A stretch of DNA of 64,000 nt from Rhizobium sp. 32-5/1 (GTDB lineage Bacteria; Pseudomonadota; Alphaproteobacteria; Rhizobiales; Rhizobiaceae), in the NCBI RefSeq assembly GCF_029537235.1, contig NZ_CP120638.1:2187501-2251500 (forward strand). The letters are read 5' to 3'. The translations under genes were made by a program, and so were the position numbers. Each line of letters opens with the position of its first letter. The stretch's first letter is position 1. The notes beneath the pieces were generated by a model. It worked only from the letters and a program-made list of their open reading frames with translations. It ran no database searches and had not been told where the DNA came from. Positions 41,759 to 50,872 of this stretch are shown here, one piece after another.

Positions 41759-43102
41759 TTATTTCGGCGGCGTTCCATTGTCGGCCAAAACGTCACCGAC
41801 AAGATAGAGCGAACCGCCGATGAGGATTCGCGGCGAAACCAGGTCGTTTTCGAACATCTCACGGATGGCTGCCAGTGCTTCCGAAACGCCTGAGACGGCG
41901 CCGGACTCAAAACCTGCGGACGCTGCATCATCCGCCAGCGCAACCGGATCGATGCCAGCATCGGAGCCGCGGATCGGCACGGTGAAGACCTGTTCCGCCA
42001 GTCCCTTGAAAGCATTGAAGTAACCGACTGGATCCTTGGTATTGATCATGCCGATGATCAGGAACAGGGGACGCGGATCGCGTTCCTCGAAATTCGCCAT
42101 GGTTTCGGCGATCACCTGGCCGGCGCCGGGATTGTGCCCGCCATCGACCCAGATTTCCGCGCCGGGAGGCGCGATTTCCGCTAGGTTTCCGAGCGTCAGC
42201 CGCTGCATGCGGCCCGGCCATTCCACCGATTGCAGCCCCTGCTCGATGGCGCGGTCAGGTACATCGAAACCGGCCGCCTTGACCGCGCGGATGGCTGCAG
42301 CTGCATTGGCATATTGATGGCGACCGACAAGCCGCGGCAAAGGAAGATCGGAAAGGCTGAATTCGTCCTGATAGATCAGCCGCCCGAATTCTTCATGGGC
42401 CATGAAGTCCTGGCCGTACACCGTATAGGGACAGCCGAGGCGATCTGCGGTCGATATCAGCACTTCGCGTGCCGCATCCTCTTCCTGATAGCCGATCACC
42501 ACGGCGCAGCCGCGCTTCATGATACCGGCCTTTTCCGCCGCAATCAGTTCCACCCGGTCGCCGAGATAGGCCTGATGATCGAGCGAGATCGGCATGATCA
42601 CCGAGACGGCCGGCTTCGCAATGACGTTGGTGGCATCGAACCGACCGCCGAGGCCGACCTCGAGAATGGCGACGTCGGCGGGGTTCTCCGCAAACAGCAG
42701 GAATGTGACCGCCGAAAGAATTTCAAAAACCGTGATCTTCTGTCCGCCATTGGCATCTGCCACGCGCCGGACGGCATCGGCCAGCACGGCATCGGCGACC
42801 AGCTCGCCCCGTCCGTCCTTGACGCCCAGCCGGTAGCGTTCATGCCAGTTGACCAGATGCGGCGAGGTATGCACATGGACGCTCAGGCCCGCCGCCTCGA
42901 GCATGGCGCGCGAAAAGGCCGTTACCGAGCCCTTGCCGTTGGTGCCGGCGACATGGATGACCGGAGGCAGACGGTCCTGCGGATTACCGAGGGTGGCGAG
43001 CAACCGGGTGATCCGGTCCAGCGAGAGATCGAACCCCTTGGGATGGAGACCGAGAAGCTTCTCGATTTCCTGCGCCGCTTCGCTGACTTTCACTGCCGTC
43101 AT
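41759..43102 (-). CDS. folC: Bifunctional folylpolyglutamate/dihydrofolate synthase
   Basis: 447 residues of the Mur-ligase superfamily. It adds glutamate to dihydropteroate and to tetrahydrofolates. The P-loop is HVAGTNGKGSVTAF, and the folate/ATP region SPHLVNWHERYRL follows. The motifs EVGLGGRFDATNV and WVDGGHNPGA are family signatures. The frame is intact. It is the last gene of the minus-strand trpF-trpB-trpA-accD-folC series, an order typical for Rhizobiales, though a hairpin with a T run separates it from accD. Confidence 0.97.
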   Translation of the reverse strand: MTAVKVSEAAQEIEKLLGLHPKGFDLSLDRITRLLATLGNPQDRLPPVIHVAGTNGKGSVTAFSRAMLEAAGLSVHVHTSPHLVNWHERYRLGVKDGRGELVADAVLADAVRRVADANGGQKITVFEILSAVTFLLFAENPADVAILEVGLGGRFDATNVIAKPAVSVIMPISLDHQAYLGDRVELIAAEKAGIMKRGCAVVIGYQEEDAAREVLISTADRLGCPYTVYGQDFMAHEEFGRLIYQDEFSLSDLPLPRLVGRHQYANAAAAIRAVKAAGFDVPDRAIEQGLQSVEWPGRMQRLTLGNLAEIAPPGAEIWVDGGHNPGAGQVIAETMANFEERDPRPLFLIIGMINTKDPVGYFNAFKGLAEQVFTVPIRGSDAGIDPVALADDAASAGFESGAVSGVSEALAAIREMFENDLVSPRILIGGSLYLVGDVLADNGTPPK

Positions 43103-43174
43103 CGTCTTTCCCCGGATATCCCGGCGACCGGCGGCTCAAACACGGACGCCGGCGTCACACGAGTAGCTTAACGT

Positions 43175-43210
43175 AAAACCGCCTCTGCGCAGATACGAAC
43201 GCAAAGGCGG
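43175..43210 (-). terminator. Hairpin after accD, terminator or attenuator
   Basis: Arms CCGCCT-C-TGCG and CGCA-A-AGGCGG (10 pairs, one mismatch), followed on the minus strand by TTTTACG. It lies between accD and folC, so folC may have its own promoter or depend on read-through. Confidence 0.55.
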
Positions 43211-43248
43211 CGATAGCGGCAAATCTTGCCCGGAGGCCGACCGTTAAA

Positions 43249-44166
43249 TCAGGCGCTGGCCGCGATCGGAAGTGCTGCGACCGGAACGGCCGCGCCATTG
43301 GTCTTTACGGCTTCGGCAGGCTTCTTCATCAGGATCTTCAATACGCTGGCAAGCGTTTCGGGAATATCGTGCCGCTTGATCACCATATCGACCATACCAT
43401 GCTCCAGAAGGTATTCCGACGTCTGGAACCCTTCAGGCAGCTTTTCGCGAATCGTCTGTTCGATGACGCGCTTGCCGGCAAAGCAGATTTCAGCACCCGG
43501 CTCCGCCAGATGCAGGTCGCCCAGCATGGCATAGGAGGCGGTGACGCCGCCAGTGGTCGGATTGGTCAGGACAACAATATAGGGAAGGCCCGCTTCCTTC
43601 AGCATCTGCACGGCAACGGTGGTGCGCGGCAGCTGCATCAGCGACAGGATGCCTTCCTGCATACGGGCGCCCCCGGATGCCGGGAAAATCACCAGCGGAC
43701 ATTTTTCTGAGATTGCCCGCTCAAAGGCCTTGATGATCGCTTCGCCGGCAGCAATACCAAGCGAGCCGCCCATGAAATTGAATTCATGCACGACGCCGAC
43801 GAGCTTGACGCCGCGGCAGCGGCCGACACCGGCAACGATCGTGTCTTCGAGATCCGTCTTTACGCGGCTGTCGCGCAGGCGGTCAGTGTATTTCTTGGAA
43901 TCGCGGAATTTCAGCGGGTCCTGTGCCACCTTCGGCTGGGCCAAGGCCTCATAGACGCCGTCATCGAACAGGTCCTTCAACCGCGCCTTGGCCGGCATTT
44001 TCATGTGGAAGCCGGAGGCTGGAATAACCCACTTGTTCTCCTCGAGATCGCGGTGAAAGACCATTTCGCCGGTTTCCGGGCATTTGATCCACAGATTCTC
44101 GGCGACTTCCCGACGACCCAGCATCGAGTTGATCTTCGGGCGAACGTAGTTTGTGATCCAGTTCAA
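43249..44166 (-). CDS. accD: Acetyl-CoA carboxylase carboxyltransferase subunit beta
   Basis: 305 residues. With AccA it transfers the carboxyl group from biotin to acetyl-CoA, starting fatty acid synthesis. The crotonase-like core includes [19 protein letters not shown] and [19 protein letters not shown]. The N-terminal zinc ribbon is reduced: where E. coli has four cysteines, this protein keeps only the first ([18 protein letters not shown]), and the last pair reads [11 protein letters not shown]. The zinc site is thus probably absent. accA lies elsewhere. The gene follows trpA after 50 bases. Confidence 0.96.
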   Translation of the reverse strand: MNWITNYVRPKINSMLGRREVAENLWIKCPETGEMVFHRDLEENKWVIPASGFHMKMPAKARLKDLFDDGVYEALAQPKVAQDPLKFRDSKKYTDRLRDSRVKTDLEDTIVAGVGRCRGVKLVGVVHEFNFMGGSLGIAAGEAIIKAFERAISEKCPLVIFPASGGARMQEGILSLMQLPRTTVAVQMLKEAGLPYIVVLTNPTTGGVTASYAMLGDLHLAEPGAEICFAGKRVIEQTIREKLPEGFQTSEYLLEHGMVDMVIKRHDIPETLASVLKILMKKPAEAVKTNGAAVPVAALPIAASA

Positions 44167-44216
44167 ATCGAAACTCCTGAATATTCACAGTCGGGTCTGC
44201 GCCACAATGTGGGCAA

Positions 44217-45056
44217 TTATTCGGCCGCTGCAAGTCTTGCGGTGCGGACGCCGGCCGAAAGGCCCCGCACCAGCGTTTCTACACCGGGCACGGTCGCACC
44301 GGTGGCCTGTCCATCTTCGGTCAGGCTTGATGCAACCTGATTGATGATCGCCGTGCCGACGACGACACCGTCAGCAGACGCGCCAATCGCTCGTGCATGC
44401 TCCGGCGTCTTGACACCGAAACCGACGCAGACCGGCAGCTTCGTGTGGCCCTTGATCCGCTGGACGGCGCCCGACACCAGCGACGGATCCGGCAAAGCCG
44501 AACCGGTGATGCCGTTCATCGATACGTAGTAGACGAAGCCCGACGTGTTCTGCAAAACCTTCGGCAGGCGTTTGTCATCGGTCGTCGGTGTTGCCAGGCG
44601 GATAAAGTTGAGACCTTTTTCCAGCGCCGGGATGCAAAGCTCATCATCCATTTCCGGCGGCAGATCGACGACGATCAGGCCATCGATACCGGCGGTTAGC
44701 GCGTCCTCAACGAAACGATCAACGCCATAGATGTAGATGGGGTTGTAATAGCCCATCAAAACGATCGGTGTATCCTGATCGTCCGCACGAAACCGTCGGG
44801 CAAGCTCAAGCGTCTTGACCAGCGTCTGGCCGCCCTTCAGCGCACGCTGGCCGGCCAGCTGGATTGCCGGACCATCGGCCATCGGATCGGAAAACGGCAT
44901 GCCGAGTTCGATGACATCGGCACCAGCCGACGGCAGCGCTTTCATGATCGACAGCGAGGTTTCGAAATCCGGATCACCGCCCATGAAATAGGTGACCAGC
45001 GCCGGCCGGCCTTCGGCGGCGAGATCGGCAAAACGTTTGTCCATGCGTGCGGTCAT
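44217..45056 (-). CDS. trpA: Tryptophan synthase alpha chain
   Basis: 279 residues. It cleaves indole-3-glycerol phosphate to indole, which passes to TrpB through the tunnel. The catalytic Glu is in [18 protein letters not shown] and the catalytic Asp in [14 protein letters not shown]. The phosphate loop [10 protein letters not shown] is present. I chose ATG 45056, which lies four bases after the trpB stop and gives the normal N-terminus [12 protein letters not shown]. Confidence 0.97.
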   Translation of the reverse strand: MTARMDKRFADLAAEGRPALVTYFMGGDPDFETSLSIMKALPSAGADVIELGMPFSDPMADGPAIQLAGQRALKGGQTLVKTLELARRFRADDQDTPIVLMGYYNPIYIYGVDRFVEDALTAGIDGLIVVDLPPEMDDELCIPALEKGLNFIRLATPTTDDKRLPKVLQNTSGFVYYVSMNGITGSALPDPSLVSGAVQRIKGHTKLPVCVGFGVKTPEHARAIGASADGVVVGTAIINQVASSLTEDGQATGATVPGVETLVRGLSAGVRTARLAAAE

Positions 45057-45060
45057 CGTC

Positions 45061-46281
45061 TTACAGTCCCATTCCAAGCAGCTTGCCGACGGTGAAGATA
45101 TCCTTGTCGCCGCGGCCGCAGAGATTCATCACGATGATCTGGTCCTTGTCCATCTTCGGCGCCCTTTTCATCACTTCTGCCAAGGCATGGCTTGGCTCAA
45201 GTGCCGGAATGATGCCTTCGAGGCGGGTCAGGAACTTGAAGGCTTCGAGCGCCTCGTGATCCATGATCGGCACATATTCAACGCGGCCGGCATCCTTCAG
45301 CCAAGAATGTTCAGGGCCAATGCCAGGATAGTCGAGGCCGGCGGAAATCGAATGGCCTTCCTTGATCTGTCCGTCGCCATCCTGCAGCAGGTAGGTACGG
45401 TTTCCGTGCAGGACGCCCGGCGAACCGGCGGTCAGCGAGGCGCAATGTTCCTCACCGTCCAGCCCCTTGCCACCGGCTTCGACGCCGACGATCTTGACGC
45501 TGTCATCGTCGAGGAAAGGATGGAACAGGCCGATGGCATTCGATCCGCCACCAACGGCGGCGATCAGCATGTCCGGCAAACGGCCTTCGGCGGCCATCAT
45601 CTGCTCGCGCACTTCCCGGCCGATGACCGACTGGAAGTCGCGGACCATTTCCGGATAGGGGTGCGGGCCGGCGGCGGTGCCGATCATGTAGTAGGTGTCA
45701 TCGACATTGGTGACCCAGTCGCGCAGCGCCTCGTTCATCGCGTCCTTCAGCGTGCCGTGGCCGGCCGTGACCGGCTTGACCTCGGCACCGAGGAGCTTCA
45801 TGCGGAAAACGTTCGGCGCCTGGCGCTCGACATCGGTGGCACCCATGTAAACGACGCAGGGAAGACCGAAACGGGCGGCAACCGTCGCCGATGCGACACC
45901 ATGCTGGCCGGCGCCGGTTTCGGCGATGATGCGGGTCTTGCCCATGCGCTTGGCGAGAAGGATCTGGCCCAGGCAATTGTTGATCTTGTGCGAGCCGGTA
46001 TGATTGAGTTCGTCGCGCTTGAAGTAGATTTTCGCGCCGCCCAGTTCCTGCGTCATCCGTTCCGCGAAATAAAGCGGGCTCGGGCGACCGGTATAATGCG
46101 TATTGAGATGCTGGAGTTCGGCCTGGAACGCCTCGTCGGTCTTGGCGATATTCCACTTTTCCTCGAGATCGAGGATGAGCGGCATCAGGGTCTCGGCAAC
46201 GAACCGGCCGCCGAAAATGCCGAAGCGTCCGTCTTCATCCGGCCCGGCCTTGAACGAATTCAGTTTTGGCGTCTCGTTCAC
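45061..46281 (-). CDS. trpB: Tryptophan synthase beta chain
   Basis: 406 residues. This pyridoxal-phosphate enzyme joins indole and serine. The PLP lysine lies in [10 protein letters not shown], the catalytic glutamate in [14 protein letters not shown], and the phosphate cradle in [10 protein letters not shown]. The start is GTG at 46279-46281, preceded by GGGAGA and one base after the trpF stop; the frame is open further upstream but there it overlaps trpF. Its position in trpFBA makes translational coupling likely. Confidence 0.97.
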   Translation of the reverse strand: MNETPKLNSFKAGPDEDGRFGIFGGRFVAETLMPLILDLEEKWNIAKTDEAFQAELQHLNTHYTGRPSPLYFAERMTQELGGAKIYFKRDELNHTGSHKINNCLGQILLAKRMGKTRIIAETGAGQHGVASATVAARFGLPCVVYMGATDVERQAPNVFRMKLLGAEVKPVTAGHGTLKDAMNEALRDWVTNVDDTYYMIGTAAGPHPYPEMVRDFQSVIGREVREQMMAAEGRLPDMLIAAVGGGSNAIGLFHPFLDDDSVKIVGVEAGGKGLDGEEHCASLTAGSPGVLHGNRTYLLQDGDGQIKEGHSISAGLDYPGIGPEHSWLKDAGRVEYVPIMDHEALEAFKFLTRLEGIIPALEPSHALAEVMKRAPKMDKDQIIVMNLCGRGDKDIFTVGKLLGMGL

Positions 46282-46282
46282 T

Positions 46283-46975
46283 TCATTCTCCCTGCAACTG
46301 CATTCTTTTCGAGGCCATCTTTTCAAGGACAGTTTCCGCCCGCCTGACGGCATCGAAAAACGCGTCCATGCGCGTCAGATCCTTCACACCCGGGGCACTT
46401 TCGACGCCTGACGACGTATCTATGGCCTTTGTTCCGGATATTGCCAGTGCTTCGGCGAGATTGTCCGCGCTCAAACCACCGGAAAGCATGTAATCGACGG
46501 TGTCGTCAAGCGCTTCAAGCAGCCGCCAATCGAAGGAAACCCCGTTGCCGCCCGGAAGCTGTGACCCCTTGGGTGGCTTGGCGTCCAGCAGGAACCTGTC
46601 GGCGATGCCTATATAGGGATCGATCCGGCGCAGATCATCGGCATCGCGGATCGAAAGTGCCTTGATGACGGGCAGTCCGTAGACCGCCTTGATGTTCAGA
46701 ACGCGCTCCGGGCTTTCCTCGCCGTGCAACTGCAGCATATCGGGAGCGAGCGCCGAAACGATTTCGTCGAGATCGTCATTGTCGGCGTCCACGGTCACGG
46801 CGACGATCTTCGCCTTTCCGCGGATTCGCTCGGCCAAGCGTCCCGCATCATCAGGTTCGATATTGCGCGGACTTTTCGGGAAGAAGATGAAACCCACATG
46901 CGAGGCGCCGAGCGTGACAGCCCGGTCCACGGCTTCGGCAGTCTTCAGACCGCAAATCTTCACTTCCGTTTTCAT
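46283..46975 (-). CDS. trpF: Phosphoribosylanthranilate isomerase
   Basis: 230-residue TIM barrel enzyme of tryptophan synthesis. The catalytic Cys is in [10 protein letters not shown] and the catalytic Asp in [15 protein letters not shown]. The phosphate-binding LSGGLSADN and the C-terminal [12 protein letters not shown] are diagnostic. ATG 46973-46975 gives the usual [11 protein letters not shown]; an upstream start adding 18 codons is possible but not supported. It is the first gene of the trpFBA-accD-folC series. Confidence 0.96.
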   Translation of the reverse strand: MKTEVKICGLKTAEAVDRAVTLGASHVGFIFFPKSPRNIEPDDAGRLAERIRGKAKIVAVTVDADNDDLDEIVSALAPDMLQLHGEESPERVLNIKAVYGLPVIKALSIRDADDLRRIDPYIGIADRFLLDAKPPKGSQLPGGNGVSFDWRLLEALDDTVDYMLSGGLSADNLAEALAISGTKAIDTSSGVESAPGVKDLTRMDAFFDAVRRAETVLEKMASKRMQLQGE

Positions 46976-47064
46976 GGAAAGCGACGTGACATGAAATTCG
47001 GTGTGAGTCGAGCCAAAAAGCGGCGTCAATTGGTCCCGGAGACTTGTCGGCGTTATGCCTTCAA

Positions 47065-47092
47065 TGATATATGCTATGTATATATTATATCA
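47065..47092. promoter_or_regulatory. AT-rich palindromic operator of the VapBC pair
   Basis: Inverted repeat TGATATA / TATATCA with 14 bases between, in a strongly AT-rich island just before the antitoxin start. Toxin-antitoxin pairs usually autoregulate through such sites. Confidence 0.5.
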
Positions 47093-47103
47093 AGCGAGGC
47101 TTC

Positions 47104-47318
47104 ATGAAAACGCTGATCGATATCGCCGAGCCACAGATAAAAGCCCTGGAGGAGATTGCACGTACGGAAAACCGTTCGCGGGCAGCTATCATCCGCGCTG
47201 CCATAGATGATTATTTATCCCGCCGCGCCAATGACAACAATGGCGACGCCTTCGGGTTGTGGGGGATCGCAAGATCGACGGGCTCAACTATCAGGAAAAG
47301 ATCCGTAGCGAATGGTGA
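47104..47318 (+). CDS. vapB: Ribbon-helix-helix antitoxin (VapB type), frameshifted as read
   Basis: 71 residues after repair. The N-terminal ribbon-helix-helix fold is indicated by MKTLIDIAEPQIKALEEIA and SRAAIIRAAIDDYLSRR. The C-terminal tail, the part that normally wraps the toxin, is lost as read because the frame slips in the G run 47261-47265. One added G gives LWGDRKIDGLNYQEKIRSEW and a TGA at 47316-47318 that overlaps the toxin start. This tail (GLxYQ/E-K-x-R-x-EW) is typical of antitoxins paired with PIN toxins in proteobacteria. Confidence 0.82.
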
Positions 47319-47677
47319 AAGCCCTGTTCGATACCAATATCCTGATCGATTACCTGAACGGAATTACCGAGGCGCGGGACGAAATCCAACTTTATGAAGA
47401 CAAGGCGATCAGCATGATTTCCTGGATGGAAGTCATGGTTGGCGCCGACACTCCATTCGAGCAGGCAACACAGGCATTTCTGGGCCGGTTTCGGTTGATT
47501 GAACTGAACGACCAGATTGCCGCCCGCGCCGTGGTTCTGCGCCGGGAACGAAGGATCAAGCTGCCGGATGCAATTATCGAGGCGTCTGCGCAGGTCAATG
47601 GCATGCTTCTGGTCACACGGAACAAGAAGGATTTCGACGCCGGTTCGCCTGGCGTGCGTATTCCCTATGTATTGTAA
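47312..47677 (+). CDS. vapC: PIN-domain toxin (VapC type)
   Basis: 121 residues. The PIN nuclease acidic residues are visible: ALFDTNILIDYLNG near the N-terminus, SWMEVMVGA around residue 40 and KLPDAIIEASA around residue 90. VapC toxins are RNases that cleave tRNA or rRNA. The ATG lies inside the antitoxin's last codons, the usual coupling. It sits between the trp operon and housekeeping genes, with no other mobile-element trace nearby. Confidence 0.9.
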   Translation: MVKALFDTNILIDYLNGITEARDEIQLYEDKAISMISWMEVMVGADTPFEQATQAFLGRFRLIELNDQIAARAVVLRRERRIKLPDAIIEASAQVNGMLLVTRNKKDFDAGSPGVRIPYVL

Positions 47678-47730
47678 GCCGGCGCCAGACGAACCATATC
47701 CCGTTCAAGCATAACGAACGGAGAACCAAC

Positions 47731-47931
47731 ATGCGCCTTGTGCTTGCCCTGCTCCTGCCATGGCTGCAATTCTTCACGATCGGCCGGCCTTTTGCGGGCA
47801 TTATCTGCCTGATCCTGCAGGTAACATTGATCGGCTGGATTCCGGCGGCGATCTGGTCGGTCTATGCACTCAGCCAGTACAAGACGGACGAAAAGATCAG
47901 GGAAGCGCTTGGCAGCCAGCATCGCCGCTAA
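47731..47931 (+). CDS. YqaE/Pmp3 family small membrane protein
   Basis: 66 residues with two hydrophobic segments, LVLALLLPWLQFFTIGRPF and GIICLILQVTLIGWIPAAIW, joined by a short loop. This is the layout of the YqaE/Pmp3 (UPF0057) family, linked to membrane potential and salt tolerance in yeast; the bacterial role is not established. The C-terminal tail is charged and cytoplasmic. It stands alone after vapC. Confidence 0.85.
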   Translation: MRLVLALLLPWLQFFTIGRPFAGIICLILQVTLIGWIPAAIWSVYALSQYKTDEKIREALGSQHRR

Positions 47932-47943
47932 CCCGAAGCGCCC

Positions 47944-48704
47944 TTAATCGAAATCGATGGCGTGAAGCATCGTGCCGTTGCGCTTCAGCCAACGTTTGGC
48001 ATCGTCGGTTGCCGGGCACAGGTCCGCGCAAGATCCCAGAAATCTGGGCCGTGGTTCATCTCGCGCAGATGTGCGACCTCATGGGCTGCGAGATAGTCGA
48101 TGACCTTAGGAGGCGCCATGACGATGCGCCAGGAGAAACTCAGAGCGCCATCGGCCGAGCACGAACCCCAGCGGCTACGGGTGTCCTTGAAGCTGAGGGA
48201 TTTGACCTTGCGACCCACCGTTCGTGCGTGGATAGCAACCAGCCGTTCAAGATCCTTGCGGGCTTCCTTTTTCAGGAAATCGGCGATTCGCCGACCGAGA
48301 TGCTCTTCCGCCCCGCTGACTTTTAAAATTTGCTCTTCATCTACGGTAATCGCTTCGGTCAGCCCCCGCAGCTTGCCGGTTCGCTCGATGCGATGCGCAA
48401 CGCCGCGAATAAGAATGCTGCCACCATCCTCCAGTGTGCTTTCGCCGGAGAAACGGGAAAGCTTGGTCATCAGCCATCCCTGATGCCGGTCGAGGAATGC
48501 GTTCACCTCGCGCTCAGCCAAGCCAGAGGGGATGGTCATCTTCAGGGCCCGGCCACCCGGCTCGATTCGTAACGTCATGCGCGTGGCCCGAGCATTCTGC
48601 TTGATCGTCAGCGACAGGATCTTGCCGGCGACGTCGATGCTGCGCACCGTCGGCGGTGGCGGCTTCTTTGGTGAGCGAGCGGGTTTTCTGAGCAACGAGA
48701 ACAT
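47944..48704 (-). CDS. YgjP-type metal-dependent hydrolase (DUF45), frameshifted as read
   Basis: 253 residues after repair. The zinc motif HEVAHLREMNH (HExxH followed by another His) is that of the YgjP/DUF45 family, M48-like metallopeptidase folds of unknown substrate. The conserved DTRSRWGSCSADGALSFSWR precedes it and is nearly invariant in the family. The frame slips at 48023-48025, where one missing base separates FWDLAR from DLCPATDDAKRWLK and the end at TAA 47944. A start 14 codons upstream (48746) is possible. The gene converges with the YqaE gene. Confidence 0.87.
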
Positions 48705-48747
48705 CAGACGGTGATATCCGATTCGGATGAAAGGCGCATGAGGCACG

Positions 48748-48780
48748 TAAAAAGGCCGGCACCTTTGGAAAGGCGCCGGC
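48748..48780 (-). terminator. Terminator of the DUF2852 gene
   Basis: Hairpin GCCGGC-A-CCTTT / AAAGG-C-GCCGGC, followed on the minus strand by CTTTTTAC. It is 20 bases beyond the stop codon. Confidence 0.75.
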
Positions 48781-48802
48781 CGGCATTTCAGATGGTTTCA
48801 GA

Positions 48803-49231
48803 TCAATTGGCCGGGAAACCCGGAACAGAGCCGGAACCGCCGGAATTGCGCTCGCGCATGAAGCGGTCGAAATCGTCCTGGTCCTTGGCACGGCGAAGTT
48901 CACGCACATAGGAATCGAACTGCTCGCGCATTTCGTCCAGTTTGCGGCGCTCCTCGTCGAGACGGGCCAGTTCGGCATCGCGCCAGTCGTCGAAGGCAAC
49001 GTTGCCGGTACCGAAGGACGGGCGATAGCGGTTACGCCCGCCGCGCTTAAAGGACGAAAATACACCATCGACGGTGTCGTTGGCATCCTTCTTGAACGTC
49101 TTCAGCCGTTCGCCGAAGATGATATAGGCGAGCATGGCCAGGCCAAGCGGCCAGAAAACCACGAAACCGAGCACCATCATTGCAATGGTCGCGGGCGTCC
49201 AGTCCGGACGGATCAATGCGGATTGGTTCAT
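48803..49231 (-). CDS. DUF2852 membrane protein
   Basis: 142 residues, matching the DUF2852 family of Rhizobiales. One membrane segment, IAMMVLGFVVFWPLGLAMLAY (about residues 16-37), is followed by a long charged region rich in Arg, Asp and Glu, likely a coiled coil (RLDEERRKLDEMREQFDSY). The end is glycine/serine rich. Function unknown. ATG 49231 gives MNQSALIRPDW, the usual start; the frame is open upstream without support. Confidence 0.85.
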   Translation of the reverse strand: MNQSALIRPDWTPATIAMMVLGFVVFWPLGLAMLAYIIFGERLKTFKKDANDTVDGVFSSFKRGGRNRYRPSFGTGNVAFDDWRDAELARLDEERRKLDEMREQFDSYVRELRRAKDQDDFDRFMRERNSGGSGSVPGFPAN

Positions 49232-49378
49232 CTGTGGAAGTCCTCGTTTATCGTGGGCCGCCCTGTGCGACCCGCTAACGAAGATGTGGGAAGGTGTTGC
49301 CGCCTCTGCAAGATATTCTCCCATCCCAATCGATCAAGTCCCTGATCACACTGGAAGAAATCCTTGCAGACCAAAGCC

Positions 49379-50653
49379 TCAGGCGGACTTTCCGCCCTTG
49401 ATCACACGTCGCACCGGTTTGGCGCTGCGGGTGTGGTCCCGGTGGAAGGCCGAGATTCGCGGGGCGATTTCGCGACGGAAACGCGATCCGTTGAAGACGC
49501 CGTAGTGGCCGACATCCGGCTGCACATAGTGCATGCGCATATGGTCCGGGATGTTGGTGCAGATCGTTTGCGCGGCCTGCGTCTGACCGGCACCGGAGAT
49601 ATCATCGTTCTCGCCTTCAACCGTCAGCAACGCCACCTTGCGGATCGCTGTCGTATCGACCTTCTGCCCCCGGTGCATCATCTCGCCCTTCGGCAGGACG
49701 TGCCTGATGAAGACGGTATCCACCGTCTGCAGATAGAACTCCGCCGTCAGGTCCATCACCGCCAGATATTCATCGTAGAAATCACGGTGCTTTTCGGCGG
49801 CGTCCCCGTCATTCTTGACGAGATGCTCGAAAAAGTCCTTGGTCGCGGTCAGATGGCGGTCGAGGTTCATCGACATGAAGCCGGAGAGTTGCAGGAAGCC
49901 CGGGTAAACCTGGCGCATGAAACCCGGAAGCGGGAACGGCACCGGCATCACGACATTGTCGCGAAACCATTCGATCGGCTTCTGCTCCGCCAGCTTGTTG
50001 ACCGCGGTCGGATTGATGCGCGTGTCGATGGGGCCGCCCATCAGCGTCATTGATGACGGCGACAGCGGATCATCATTGGCTTCCATGACGGCAACTGCAG
50101 CCAGAACAGGCACTGCCGGCTGGCAGACCGCGATCACATGGGTGTCAGGTCCGAGGAAATGGAGGAGGTTGATGATGTATTCGATGTAATCGTCGAGATC
50201 GAACGTGCCTTCGGCGAGCGGCACGTTGCGTGCGTCGATCCAATCGGTGATGTAGACATCGGAATTCGGCAGCATGGCTTCCACCGTGCCGCGCAGCAGC
50301 GTCGCATAATGCCCCGACATCGGCGCGACGATCAGAACTTTCGGATCGGCTGCGCGGCTCTTCGGCAGGGCGCGCTGGAAATGGATGAGATTGCAGAACG
50401 GCTCGCGCCAGACGATCTTTTCGGTCACGGCCACCGGCACACCGTCGATGACAGCTTCCGGAAGGCCAAAGGTCGGCTTGCCATAGCGCCGGGTAGAGCG
50501 CTCGAAAACCTCAAGGCCAGCAGCGGCTGCACGTCCCATATAGGTATGCGACATTGGATTAAGCGGATTGCTGTAGGCGAGCCGCATGGCATCGGCCGCA
50601 GCCCGCCAGGGCGCCATCATTGCATGATTGAGCTCATAAAGCTGGTAAAACAT
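49379..50653 (-). CDS. phaZ: Intracellular poly(3-hydroxybutyrate) depolymerase PhaZ
   Basis: 424 residues. It degrades stored PHB granules when carbon is scarce. The nucleophile is a cysteine, as in the Ralstonia intracellular enzyme: VIAVCQPAVPVLAAV near residue 170. The surrounding alpha/beta hydrolase includes KVLIVAPMSGHYATLLRG and the C-terminal HYVQPDVGHYGVFNG with the catalytic His. The frame is intact; ATG 50653 gives MFYQLYELNHAMMAPW, the usual N-terminus. A TGC-N3-GCA palindrome about 110 bases upstream is a candidate PhaR/AniA site. Confidence 0.95.
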   Translation of the reverse strand: MFYQLYELNHAMMAPWRAAADAMRLAYSNPLNPMSHTYMGRAAAAGLEVFERSTRRYGKPTFGLPEAVIDGVPVAVTEKIVWREPFCNLIHFQRALPKSRAADPKVLIVAPMSGHYATLLRGTVEAMLPNSDVYITDWIDARNVPLAEGTFDLDDYIEYIINLLHFLGPDTHVIAVCQPAVPVLAAVAVMEANDDPLSPSSMTLMGGPIDTRINPTAVNKLAEQKPIEWFRDNVVMPVPFPLPGFMRQVYPGFLQLSGFMSMNLDRHLTATKDFFEHLVKNDGDAAEKHRDFYDEYLAVMDLTAEFYLQTVDTVFIRHVLPKGEMMHRGQKVDTTAIRKVALLTVEGENDDISGAGQTQAAQTICTNIPDHMRMHYVQPDVGHYGVFNGSRFRREIAPRISAFHRDHTRSAKPVRRVIKGGKSA

Positions 50654-50760
50654 CGGAAGCGCACTCCTTGTTACCGTAAACGACAACGCCGCTCCCTACC
50701 GGACGCAACCCTGCATTCTTGTTTTCTCGCCACAACGGCCAAAGACACTAGCATTTTTCT

Positions 50761-50773
50761 ATTGCAACGCAAT
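50761..50773. promoter_or_regulatory. Candidate PhaR/AniA site in the phaZ promoter
   Basis: Palindrome ATTGCAACGCAAT. PhaR-type regulators of PHB metabolism are reported to bind TGC-rich sites of the form TGC-N3-GCA, which this matches exactly. The regulator gene is not in the window. Confidence 0.4.
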
Positions 50774-50872
50774 AAATAGGGCGTCAGACCATTTGAGCAA
50801 CCACTCCTGCCGGACCCTACAGAACAAGGCTTGATATATCGTGAAGTGGCTTGCTCCGGGCTGTTTTGTCCT

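Noticed and set aside
44992..46347. 451-codon frame opposite trpB
   Set aside because: Antisense shadow with no domain; trpB is intact.
47104..47677. Part of an integrated element with vapBC
   Set aside because: No integrase, transposase, direct repeats or tRNA target nearby; only the AT-rich promoter is unusual.
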